A DNA stretch of 17,399 bases, taken from SIG578 sp045543635 (GTDB lineage Bacteria; Bacillota; Clostridia; Oscillospirales; Ruminococcaceae). How positions within the stretch are numbered: position 1 is the first letter of the stretch; every line of letters starts with the position of its first letter. The stretch spans positions 1 through 17,399 of the forward strand of contig JAZQMT010000092.1 of the NCBI GenBank assembly GCA_045543635.1, in the 5' to 3' direction. This document shows positions 1 through 7,034 of the stretch, in pieces. Under the pieces are notes generated by a model. It saw only the letters and a program-made list of their open reading frames with translations, did not search any database and had not been told where the DNA came from. A program made the translations under genes and the position numbers.

Positions 1-1412
1 GCTGAGAGAAGCTTTCTTTTCTGCGGATTGACAGTGTCTCTGGCTCCGTTTGGCACCGACAGGCTTTGACGCTCTTTTCGGCGCTGGCTATTTTTGTTCT
101 GCCGAATAAGACTGTTTACATTCTGCGTAACCGCCTGAGGAGAAACCGAAAGCTTGTTTGAAATGCGCGAAATATAGACATCGCGCTCAATAGCATTGGA
201 AATGCCTGCCAAAATCTGTGAGGCTTCCTTAAGTGCTTGAACTTTGCCGTAATCAGTGTCGGTATCATGTCTTTTTAAAATAGCATCCAGCTCGTTCTCC
301 ACTGCGCTAACGCTTTGGGACATAAGCATGGAAAAACGCTTACTGCCATATTTCTTTATATACTCGTCCGGGTCTTTTGCACCCTGAAGCTTTAATATTT
401 TGGTGTTTAAGCCTGCGGCATCAATAAGTGAGAAAGCACGCCGTGCGGCTTTTTGGCCAGCCTCGTCCGAGTCGGTTGCAATAATAATACTCGGAACATA
501 TTTTGCCATGATACGCACCTGATTGTCGGTAAGCGCTGTGCCCAGCGGGGCAACTGCGTTATCAAAGCCTGCCTGATGCAAGGATATGACATCCATATAT
601 CCTTCGCAGAGAATGAAAAACCTTTCTTTTCCTGATTTTGCAAGCTCGTCCGCAAAAAGGGAGGATTTTGCATAGTTTAGGGCATAAAGGTTTCGGCTTT
701 TAACAAAAACTGCCGTTTCGGGGGAGTTAATATATTTGGGACCCTTATCCTCCACCGAAAGCTTTCTGCCACCGAATGCAATAACATTTCCCCGAAGGTC
801 AATGATAGGGAACATCAGGCGATTTCTAAAAAAGTCAACAAAATTACCTTTTTGTGTGCGCGTGGCAATACTGGCAGCCGCCATTTCGGCATCGGTAAAC
901 CCTTTTTTTCGAAGATGCTTGATAAGGCTGTCCCAACTGTCGGGCGCGTAGCCTAAGCCAAATCGAGTAATAGTCTTTTTATCAAGTGCACGCTGCTCAA
1001 GATATTCTCTGGCGGCACTTCCTTGCGGCGAGTTTAATGCCGCATGGAAAAAGCGAGCAGTTTCACGGTTTATTTCTAAAATGCGGTTTTTAAGCCGCGT
1101 GGCACCATCATCAATCGTTTCCTCAGGAATCTGCATGCCCACCTTTTGGGCAAGAAAAGCCACTGCTTCGGGATAGGAGAGATTTTCTGATTTCATGATA
1201 AAGGTGATAACATCTCCGCCTGCCCCGCAACCAAAACAGTAGAAAAGCTGTTTGTCGGGGGAAACACTGAAAGAGGGGGTTTTTTCACTATGAAACGGAC
1301 AGAGACCGGTAAGCCTGCGCCCCTGTTTTTTCAGAACAACATATTGGGAAATAATGGATTCGATGTCACAGCGAGCTCGCAACTCGTTTAAAAAGTCTTC
1401 CGAAATTCGCAT
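1..1412 (-). CDS. dnaG: DNA primase DnaG (C-terminus off the window)
   Basis: DnaG makes the RNA primers for chromosome replication at the fork. I translated this frame directly: it starts MRISEDFLNEL and stays open for 470 codons to the window edge. The N-terminal CHC2-type zinc site is visible as C38, H41, C59 and C62 (LCPFH and YCFGCGAGGD). The TOPRIM catalytic core shows EGYMDVI with E270 and DSDEAG with D314 and D316, the expected acidic metal-binding residues. The family is usually about 590-600 residues, so roughly the last 120, the helicase-binding domain, are missing because of the window edge and not because of a mutation. The ATG at 1412 has a GGAGGG ribosome site 5 nt upstream. 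It lies 20 bp after the dGTPase-like gene and is probably cotranscribed with it. In Clostridia, dnaG is commonly followed by the main sigma factor gene, which would lie off the left edge. Confidence 0.97.
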   Translation of the reverse strand, partial: MRISEDFLNELRARCDIESIISQYVVLKKQGRRLTGLCPFHSEKTPSFSVSPDKQLFYCFGCGAGGDVITFIMKSENLSYPEAVAFLAQKVGMQIPEETIDDGATRLKNRILEINRETARFFHAALNSPQGSAAREYLEQRALDKKTITRFGLGYAPDSWDSLIKHLRKKGFTDAEMAAASIATRTQKGNFVDFFRNRLMFPIIDLRGNVIAFGGRKLSVEDKGPKYINSPETAVFVKSRNLYALNYAKSSLFADELAKSGKERFFILCEGYMDVISLHQAGFDNAVAPLGTALTDNQVRIMAKYVPSIIIATDSDEAGQKAARRAFSLIDAAGLNTKILKLQGAKDPDEYIKKYGSKRFSMLMSQSVSAVENELDAILKRHDTDTDYGKVQALKEASQILAGISNAIERDVYISRISNKLSVSPQAVTQNVNSLIRQNKNSQRRKERQSLSVPNGARDTVNPQKRKLLS

Positions 1413-1432
1413 AATTTCCCTCCTTGCATTTA

Positions 1433-2428
1433 TTAAAGAACCGACCAAGCTTTAGGGATAACAAGCTCCTCATAAAATTTTATTGCATAATTATCGGACA
1501 TGCCGGCAATATAATCGCAGACAGCGCGAGGCAGCCCGTCCCTGTCGGAAATGGCAAGGTATTGCTCCGGCAACCGATCAGGATTTGACAAAAAATAAGA
1601 ATAAAGATATTTTATAATATCCATTGCTTTTCCCTCCTCGCCTTTGGCGATCGGGTTGCTGTAAACAGCCTCGTACATAAACGCATGCAGAATGTCAAAG
1701 CACTCTCTTATATCGGACGGCATTTTTATACTGCGCGTTTCATCGGTAACAATGGCAGAAATGAGCGCAGAAATTCTTTTTGAAGTGGTGCATCCGAGAA
1801 GCTTGATGGGTTTTTGGGGCAAATCATCCATCGTAATGATGCCGCCATGAATGGCATCATCAATATCGTGATTGATATAAGCAATTTTATCTGCAATTTC
1901 GATAATGCGCCCTTCAAGCGTACAGGCAACGGCATCGGTATGGCAAAGAATTGCATCGGCAACTTCGGCGGTGAGGTTAAGCCCCTCTCCGTCTTTTTCC
2001 AGCTTTTGTGCTGTGCGAACGCTCTGCTGATAATGCTTAAATCCACATTCAGCAACCTGATTTAAGGCTCTTTCCCCCGCATGTCCGAAAGGAGTATGGC
2101 CCAGATCGTGCCCCAAAGCGGCAGCCTCGGCAAGATCCTCGTTTAAGCGCATGGCTCTTGCAATGCTGCGGGCAATTTGCGAAACCTCAAGGGTGTGGGT
2201 AAGACGGGTGCGGTAATGGTCACCCTCAGGGGCTAAGAAAACCTGTGTTTTGTGCTTTAAGCGGCGAAAGGATTTGCTGTGAATAATGCGGTCGCGATCA
2301 CGTTGAAAACAGGTGCGAAACTCGCAAGGCTCCTCAAAACGTTCCCTGCCGCGGCTGCTTTTGGAAAGGCAGGCATCAGGTGCAAGGGTGTTTTGCTCCA
2401 TAAGCTCTGTTTGCTCTCGTACATTCAC
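1433..2428 (-). CDS. dgt: dGTPase-like HD-domain triphosphohydrolase
   Basis: This is a deoxyguanosinetriphosphate triphosphohydrolase-like protein; the family hydrolyses dNTPs to deoxynucleoside plus triphosphate. Visible HD-domain marks are HTLEV (H78), the GHDLGHTPFGH block (H107, D108, H111, H116) and a later aspartate in INHDIDDA. The N-terminal FQRDRDRIIHSKSFRRLKHKTQ region is typical. I chose the GTG at 2428 (MNVREQTEL) over an ATG 11 codons upstream, because AGGAGG sits 7 nt before the GTG and homologues start at this point; the upstream ATG would put the ribosome site inside the gene. The product is 331 residues, a normal length. It is the first gene of the dgt-dnaG transcript, driven by the promoter at 2523-2551. 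The real substrate of this branch of the family is often not known. Confidence 0.93.
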   Translation of the reverse strand: MNVREQTELMEQNTLAPDACLSKSSRGRERFEEPCEFRTCFQRDRDRIIHSKSFRRLKHKTQVFLAPEGDHYRTRLTHTLEVSQIARSIARAMRLNEDLAEAAALGHDLGHTPFGHAGERALNQVAECGFKHYQQSVRTAQKLEKDGEGLNLTAEVADAILCHTDAVACTLEGRIIEIADKIAYINHDIDDAIHGGIITMDDLPQKPIKLLGCTTSKRISALISAIVTDETRSIKMPSDIRECFDILHAFMYEAVYSNPIAKGEEGKAMDIIKYLYSYFLSNPDRLPEQYLAISDRDGLPRAVCDYIAGMSDNYAIKFYEELVIPKAWSVL

Positions 2429-2465
2429 AAAAAGCCCTCCTTTCGGGGATATAAACGCCAAAATG

Positions 2466-2491
2466 CTGCGTGAAAAAACTTTTTCGCGCAG
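2466..2491 (-). other. Hairpin in the dgt 5' UTR
   Basis: The inverted repeat has arms CTGCG and CGCAG extended by a G-T pair, a G-C pair and five A-T pairs, leaving a 2-nt loop. It lies between the dgt promoter and the dgt start codon. There is no T-run on either side, so it does not look like a complete intrinsic terminator. It may protect or modulate the dgt-dnaG mRNA, or be a residual processing site. Its role is unknown. Confidence 0.55.
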
Positions 2492-2522
2492 AAAAATAAA
2501 ATAAACAATTTTCCAATATTAA

Positions 2523-2551
2523 ATTATAACATAAATTTATTCAAATGTCAA
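2523..2551 (-). promoter_or_regulatory. Consensus sigma-A promoter of dgt-dnaG
   Basis: Reading the minus strand, TTGACA (2546-2551) and TATAAT (2523-2528) are both perfect matches to the vegetative consensus and are separated by exactly 17 bp. The -35 box is made from the last sense codons of the upstream yigZ gene (the bases encoding Phe-Asp-Ile before its stop). Transcription would start near 2516, giving a 5' UTR of about 88 nt that holds the hairpin at 2466-2491. Confidence 0.85.
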
Positions 2552-3161
2552 AGAATACCTGATTTTTCCTTTCGATTTTTGCGGCAGCGGCAGTTAAATC
2601 AATAAGGTCGGTAATCAGTTTTTCGGTATCAGCGGCGGGAGAAAACACAGTAAGTGTTACTATATCAGAAAAATCATTGCTGATAACGGATGTTCCTGCT
2701 GACATCAAAAAGGGAGATACCCGCCCATAAAGATTATATGGCAACGATATACAGAGAATGTCTCCCCATGTTCTCTTGATAATTTTTGCGGCGGCAACAG
2801 CATCGCAGGCGCCCTTGGAATAGGCTCTCGTCAGCCCTCCTGTGCCAAGCAGAATTCCGCCGAAATACCGAACAGTGGCAAGCGCCACATTATAAAGCTC
2901 TTTGTGAATTAAAACTTCGAGAGTGGGCATACCCGCTGTTCCTTGTGGCTCACCCGCGTCACTAAAGCGTTTTATCTGTCGGTCAAGAAGGCTGTAAGCG
3001 TAAACCACGTGTGCAGCTTCGCGATGTTGTGCTGAAACTTTGGCGATAAAAGCCGTTGCTTCTTGCTCGCTGCAAACAGGGGCAAGATACGTAAGAAATC
3101 GGGATTTCTTTTCGGTGAACTCAGAAAATGCCTCTGTGGCAACGGTTTTATAGTCTTTCAC
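2541..3161 (-). CDS. yigZ: YigZ/IMPACT-family protein (UPF0029)
   Basis: This is a member of the YigZ/IMPACT family, conserved cytoplasmic proteins of two alpha-beta domains. The eukaryotic relative IMPACT affects GCN2 signalling; the bacterial role is poorly defined. Diagnostic motifs are FSDAGEPQGTAGMP (about residues 66-79) and VRYFGGILLGTGGLTRAYS (about 97-115). The open frame extends up to 3404, but I start it at GTG 3161 (MKDYKTVATEAF), giving 206 residues, the usual length. AAAGGAGG lies 10 nt upstream of that GTG, and the extra 81 upstream codons would run through the rpmE terminator and into rpmE. No terminator is visible after the gene, so its transcript may read into dgt. No strong separate promoter is visible, so it may depend on readthrough from rpmE. 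Confidence 0.92.
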   Translation of the reverse strand: MKDYKTVATEAFSEFTEKKSRFLTYLAPVCSEQEATAFIAKVSAQHREAAHVVYAYSLLDRQIKRFSDAGEPQGTAGMPTLEVLIHKELYNVALATVRYFGGILLGTGGLTRAYSKGACDAVAAAKIIKRTWGDILCISLPYNLYGRVSPFLMSAGTSVISNDFSDIVTLTVFSPAADTEKLITDLIDLTAAAAKIERKNQVFFDI

Positions 3162-3202
3162 CTGAAAAAATCCTCCTTTATTCATAAATTGGAAAAGGGC
3201 AA

Positions 3203-3232
3203 AAAGGGCTGTCTTAAAAAAGACAGCCCTTT
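3203..3232 (-). terminator. Intrinsic terminator after rpmE
   Basis: The arms AAAGGGCTGTCTT and AAGACAGCCCTTT form a 13-bp stem with a short A/T loop. On the minus strand the stem runs into a T-rich tract, so it should end the rpmE transcript. The plus strand also has a run of T's after the stem, so it could work in both directions. Confidence 0.85.
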
Positions 3233-3246
3233 CTTTTTTACAAAAC

Positions 3247-3450
3247 TTATTTGTCCATGCCAAAGCGCTTTTTAAATCTGTCAACACGGCCGCCGGTATC
3301 AACCAGCTTCTGTCTGCCGGTGAAGAAAGGGTGGCACTTGGAGCAAATTTCAACACGAATCTGGTCAGCAGTAGACTTGGTCTCGAAAGTTGCACCACAG
3401 GCACATTTAACGGTTACGGTTTTGTAATCGGGATGGATGTCCTTTTTCAT
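3247..3450 (-). CDS. rpmE: 50S ribosomal protein L31 (zinc-binding form)
   Basis: L31 is a small protein of the large ribosomal subunit, placed at the bridge to the small subunit. The 67-residue product starts MKKDIHPDYKTV and has the zinc ribbon of the C+ form: C16 and C18 (CAC), and C36 and C39 (CSKC). It also carries the usual HPFFTG segment and a basic C-terminal part (DRFKKRFG). The ATG at 3450 has a GAGGTG ribosome site at normal spacing. The gene is monocistronic-looking, with a promoter at 3589-3617, a leader of about 130 nt and a terminator at 3203-3232. Zinc-type L31 is often exchanged for a zinc-free paralogue under zinc shortage; no paralogue is present here. Confidence 0.97.
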   Translation of the reverse strand: MKKDIHPDYKTVTVKCACGATFETKSTADQIRVEICSKCHPFFTGRQKLVDTGGRVDRFKKRFGMDK

Positions 3451-3582
3451 GAATTTTCACCTCTTTTAAATTTTGCGGTCTGACTGCTTCTGCTTAAACA
3501 AGCTATCCACCTGTTCTATTAAGCATTCCCCGCGCAGTAGCTGCCCGCCGATAGCATAAGATTTTGCTCATGCGTGCGAAAC
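3451..3582 (-). promoter_or_regulatory. Structured 5' leader of rpmE (candidate L31 leader)
   Basis: The region between the promoter and rpmE is about 130 nt and contains several inverted repeats on the minus strand. A 7-bp stem spans 3554-3573 (GCATGAG/CTTATGC). A short stem GCAG-cta-CTGC spans 3534-3544. A composite stem spans 3492-3524 (GCTTAA/TTAAGC plus AACA/TGTT). A GCTATC/GATAGC pair (3550-3555 with 3502-3507) would compete with the outer stems. Autoregulatory leaders upstream of L31 genes are known in several bacterial groups; I cannot test whether this one fits a known model. Confidence 0.45.
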
Positions 3583-3588
3583 AAAAAT

Positions 3589-3617
3589 ATTATATCACAG
3601 CTTTGTTTTTTTTGCAA
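3589..3617 (-). promoter_or_regulatory. Promoter of rpmE
   Basis: On the minus strand, TTGCAA (3612-3617), a 17-bp spacer and a perfect TATAAT (3589-3594). An A-tract follows the -35 box. It starts only 7 bp after the purA stop codon, so rpmE is an independent transcription unit behind purA. Confidence 0.8.
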
Positions 3618-3624
3618 GTGTTTT

Positions 3625-4899
3625 TTATCGAATAATTATTTCGTCTCTGGCGGGACCATTAGAGACCATTGCAAACTTAAATCCAATCTCTTTTTCAATA
3701 AACTCAATGTAGTTTCTGCAGTTTTCAGGCAGATCCTCATATTTTTTAATTCCGCTGACATCGCATTTCCAGCCGGGCAAAGAAACCAAAACAGGCTTTG
3801 CCTTTTCAAGAAGGGGAGTAACAGGGAAATCGCGGGTAACCTTCCCGTCAATCTCATAGCCTACGCAGACTTTGAGCTCGTCCAGATAACCGAGTGCATC
3901 AATAACAGTAAGAACAGCATGGGTGGTTCCCTGAACTTCGCAACCGTAACGGGTGGCAACAGCATCAAACCAACCCATTCTGCGGGGGCGGCCGGTGGTA
4001 GCGCCATACTCGCCTCCGTCTCCTCCGTGTTTGCGCATTTCCTCTGCTTCCTCACCGAATATCTCGCTGACGAATGCGCCCGCGCCGACGGCAGAGGAAT
4101 ATGCCTTGACAACGGTATAAACCTCACGAATCGCATAGGGGGGAACACCGGCACCTGCGCAGCCGTAGCCCGCGATGGTGTTGGAGGAGGTAACCATGGG
4201 ATAAATCCCGTGGTCAGCATCCTTCAGTGTTCCGAGTTGACCTTCTAAAAGAACCGTCTTGCCGGCTTTTTCAGCCTCATAAACAAGCTTGCGAACATCA
4301 CCGACATAGGGGGCAATGCGCTCTTTCCACTGCATCAGCTTGTCAAAAATGGCTTTGGGGTCAAGAGGTTCTTTATTGTAAAGGTTTTTTATGAGAATGT
4401 TTTTAACTTGGAGCACAGATTCGATTTTATTCATCAGGCGCTCTTCATCAAAAAGCTCACAAACCTGAAAACCGATTTTAGCATATTTATCAGAATAGAA
4501 GGGAGCAATACCCGATTTGGTCGAGCCGAAGCTTGCCTTGCCGAGTCTCTCCTCCTCGTAAACATCAAACAATACATGGTAAGGCATGACCATCTGGCAA
4601 CGCTCAGAAACCATGATTTGCGGAGCGGGAACGCCCTTGGAAACGATACCTTCGATTTCGCCGAGCAGTTTTTCAACATCAAGGGCAACGCCATTGCCGA
4701 TACAGTTGATAACGCCGGGATTAAAAACACCCGAGGGGAGAGTGTGCAGAGCAAACTTTCCGTATTCGTTTTTAATGGTATGCCCCGCATTTGCTCCGCC
4801 CTGAAAACGGACAACAATGTCCGCATCCTTTGCGAGCATATCGGTGATTTTACCTTTTCCTTCGTCGCCCCAGTTGGCGCCGACTACTGCTTTAACCAT
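3625..4899 (-). CDS. purA: Adenylosuccinate synthetase
   Basis: PurA joins IMP and aspartate, using GTP, to make adenylosuccinate, the first committed step from IMP to AMP. The 424-residue product is full length. It starts MVKAVVGANWGDEGKGK, with the phosphate-binding loop GDEGKGK at 11-17 (catalytic D12) and VRFQGGANAGHT with H40. Other marks are GSTKSGIAPFYSDKYAK, EGQLGTLKDADHGIYP, SSNTIAGYG and GATTGRPRRMGWFD. The usual guanine-specificity motif TKxD reads TVID here (LTVIDALGYLDEL). I regard this as the clostridial subtype and not a defect, because the sequence around it is well conserved. The gene follows the second permease gene by 48 bp and is probably the last gene of the purine salvage operon. 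Its start has an AAGGATG-type ribosome site. Confidence 0.97.
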   Translation of the reverse strand: MVKAVVGANWGDEGKGKITDMLAKDADIVVRFQGGANAGHTIKNEYGKFALHTLPSGVFNPGVINCIGNGVALDVEKLLGEIEGIVSKGVPAPQIMVSERCQMVMPYHVLFDVYEEERLGKASFGSTKSGIAPFYSDKYAKIGFQVCELFDEERLMNKIESVLQVKNILIKNLYNKEPLDPKAIFDKLMQWKERIAPYVGDVRKLVYEAEKAGKTVLLEGQLGTLKDADHGIYPMVTSSNTIAGYGCAGAGVPPYAIREVYTVVKAYSSAVGAGAFVSEIFGEEAEEMRKHGGDGGEYGATTGRPRRMGWFDAVATRYGCEVQGTTHAVLTVIDALGYLDELKVCVGYEIDGKVTRDFPVTPLLEKAKPVLVSLPGWKCDVSGIKKYEDLPENCRNYIEFIEKEIGFKFAMVSNGPARDEIIIR

Positions 4900-4947
4900 T
4901 TAAAAGTCATCCTTTCAAGGAATTTTTAACAAATTACATTTCCTATT

Positions 4948-5928
4948 TTAGCGTTCTTCGCGAAAATATGCAAGCCCTAAATGTGCCGGAGGCTGATTTT
5001 CTCTCTTTTTGCGAATACTTATGATAATCAAAACAACGATAGTAACCACATAGGGAAGCATTTTAATAAGCTCCTTGGCGCTGCTGGAAAGGCCGGGAAT
5101 GTAAACACAGATAATGTAAAGTCCGCCGAAAAGGAAGGAGCTTAAAATTGCCGAGCTGGGTTTCCAGATGGCGAAAATTACAAGTGCGACAGCCAGCCAG
5201 CCGCGATCACCAAAACCATTATTTGTCCATGCGCCGGCAGTGTAATCCATAACAAAATAAAGTCCGCCGAGACCGGCAATGGCACCGCCAATGCAGGTAG
5301 AAAGATATTTGTAAAGCGAAACATTGATTCCGGCGGCATCGGCTGTGGCGGGGTTTTCTCCGACAGCGCGCAGGTTGAGACCAATTCTTGTACGGTTGAG
5401 TACATACGATGCAATCATTGCTATAATAATTGCAAGATAGGCAAGGAAACCAAACGAAAGAAAGGTTTCTCCGAAAATGCCGAGTTTGCTTGCAAAGGGG
5501 AGAGAGGTTTTGTAGTAGGTTCCGGTTGCGAGCAGGGAAATGGAGCCTGTCTCTCCGAAGAAGCTTAGAAGGGAACCGCCGAAAAAGTTTCCGATTCCTA
5601 TTCCGAAGGTAGTAAGCGCGAGGCCGGTAACATTCTGATTTGCGCGCAGGGTAATCGTCAGGAAACTGTAAATGAGAGCGAGAATGGCAGAACCGAGGAT
5701 ACAAGATAAAAAGGGAATAAGGATACAGAGCGCGGCATTGGGATTGTCGGTGGATCTCTCGTAGAGATACCCTCCGATAATTCCGGAGATACCGCCGATA
5801 TACATAATTCCCGGAATACCGAGGTTTAAGTTGCCGCTCTTTTCGGTGATAATTTCGCCAACGGCACCGTAAAGCAGAGGAATTCCCTGAATAATGGCGG
5901 CGTTTATAAAATTAAAAAGTACTTCCAT
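4948..5928 (-). CDS. nupQ: ABC permease, nucleoside-type (NupQ-like)
   Basis: This is an integral membrane permease of the BMP/nucleoside ABC importer type, the shorter partner of the pair. The 326 residues contain about nine hydrophobic stretches and family-typical segments: EIITEKSGNLNLGIPGIMYIGG near the N-terminus, RTRIGLNLRAVGENPATADAAGINV in the middle (the cytoplasmic loop contacting the ATPase), and GFGDRGWLAVALVIFAIWKP. Its ATG overlaps the stop of the preceding permease gene by one base (TAATG), so translational coupling is likely. In B. subtilis the equivalent complex takes up guanosine; here the neighbours xpt and purA also point to purine nucleosides as substrate (inference). The symbol reflects family and gene order, not proven substrate. 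Confidence 0.88.
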   Translation of the reverse strand: MEVLFNFINAAIIQGIPLLYGAVGEIITEKSGNLNLGIPGIMYIGGISGIIGGYLYERSTDNPNAALCILIPFLSCILGSAILALIYSFLTITLRANQNVTGLALTTFGIGIGNFFGGSLLSFFGETGSISLLATGTYYKTSLPFASKLGIFGETFLSFGFLAYLAIIIAMIASYVLNRTRIGLNLRAVGENPATADAAGINVSLYKYLSTCIGGAIAGLGGLYFVMDYTAGAWTNNGFGDRGWLAVALVIFAIWKPSSAILSSFLFGGLYIICVYIPGLSSSAKELIKMLPYVVTIVVLIIISIRKKRENQPPAHLGLAYFREER

Positions 5929-7034
5929 TATTTAACCTCCCTGTGCTTTTTGTGAATGTTTATTTTATAGTGAATGAAAAACTCACATCCAATGATAAAG
6001 AAAAGAATAATTCCGGTTAAAATATCAGCAACACTTTGATTTAAGCGAAAAGCAGTTGCAATCTCTCCGGCACCTTTTTGCAGGAATACGATCAGGAACG
6101 ATGTGATTACCATTAAGATGGGGTTAAACTTAGCAAGCCATGAAACCATGATGGCAGTAAATCCCATACCGCCTGCAATGCCTGTTGAAATGGTGTGATT
6201 GGTTCCCGAAACGAGCAAGAAACCCGATAGTCCGCATAATCCGCCTGAAATAGCCATTGTGCGAATAATAACCTTTTTAACATTTATTCCGATATAGCGT
6301 GCGGTGTTTTCGCTCTCGCCGACAACCGAGATCTCATAGCCTTGCTTGCTGTATTTGAGGTAAATGAACATCGCAATGGTGAGAAGCGCAACGATAAGGA
6401 TGTTAAGCAGGTATTTCTGCCCGAAAATTCTCGGAAGCCAACCTGCCTCGGAGGATTGATTGATAATTCCCATAACACTGGAACCATTTGGCACCCACAC
6501 CATGATGAAAAACGATACCAGTTGAATGGCGACATAGTTCATCATAAGGGTAAAGAGACTTTCATTTGTGTTTAAATATGCCTTGAAAACGGCTGGAATG
6601 AGCCCCCAGATAACACCGGCGAGGATACTTGCAGCGAGCATAACGATTATCATAAGCACAGGATTCATACTGTCCTTTATGTAAAACATGCAAGCAGCAG
6701 TTGCAAGTCCGCCTACAAGCACCTGCCCTTCGGCACCGAGATTCCAAAAACGCATTTTAAATGCAGGAGTAACAGCAAGAGAAATGCATAAAAGCATGGT
6801 AAGGTTTTGAAAAAGCACCCAGGTTTTTTGTTTGGAGCCAAAGCTGCCTTTAAACATCTCAGCATAAACTTCAAGCGGATTGTAGCCTGTGAGCACAACC
6901 GTGACCAGCGCGCAAACGATAAGTGCCAAAATAATGGCTGCTGCGCGAATAGCCCAGGATTTATACCATATCATGCTTTCGCGTTTGGTAATGTTAAACA
7001 GAGGCTCGTGAGTTTTGTATTCAGGTTTCTTCAT
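5928..7034 (-). CDS. nupP: ABC permease, nucleoside-type (NupP-like)
   Basis: This is the longer permease of the same importer, 368 residues. A polar, charged N-terminus of about 25 residues comes before the first membrane helix (AIRAAAIILALIVCALVTVVL), and further helices follow to near the C-terminus. Family marks are MRFWNLGAEGQVLVGGLATA and the central cytoplasmic loop YEISVVGESENTARYIGINV, which in this family couples to the ATPase. The start codon overlaps the ATPase stop by one base (TGATG), and the stop overlaps the next permease start by one base. All three core subunits are therefore made from one tightly packed message and probably in matched amounts. Substrate assignment to purine nucleosides is inferred from the operon. 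Confidence 0.88.
   Translation of the reverse strand: MKKPEYKTHEPLFNITKRESMIWYKSWAIRAAAIILALIVCALVTVVLTGYNPLEVYAEMFKGSFGSKQKTWVLFQNLTMLLCISLAVTPAFKMRFWNLGAEGQVLVGGLATAACMFYIKDSMNPVLMIIVMLAASILAGVIWGLIPAVFKAYLNTNESLFTLMMNYVAIQLVSFFIMVWVPNGSSVMGIINQSSEAGWLPRIFGQKYLLNILIVALLTIAMFIYLKYSKQGYEISVVGESENTARYIGINVKKVIIRTMAISGGLCGLSGFLLVSGTNHTISTGIAGGMGFTAIMVSWLAKFNPILMVITSFLIVFLQKGAGEIATAFRLNQSVADILTGIILFFIIGCEFFIHYKINIHKKHREVK

Noticed and set aside
407..673. Minus-strand 88-codon frame
   Set aside because: It is a frame-shifted shadow of dnaG; the TOPRIM motifs are in the neighbouring frame.
3162..3404. 81-codon N-terminal extension of the yigZ frame
   Set aside because: It would run through the rpmE terminator and into rpmE; the ribosome site before GTG 3161 and the family length fix the start there.
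3574..4248. Plus-strand open frame of 224 codons
   Set aside because: It lies fully opposite purA for most of its length, has no ribosome site or recognisable protein pattern, and purA is certain.
3625..4899. Defective PurA because the TKxD motif reads TVID
   Set aside because: All other catalytic motifs are intact and the surrounding sequence looks like the clostridial PurA subtype, so this is more likely a lineage trait than a loss of function.
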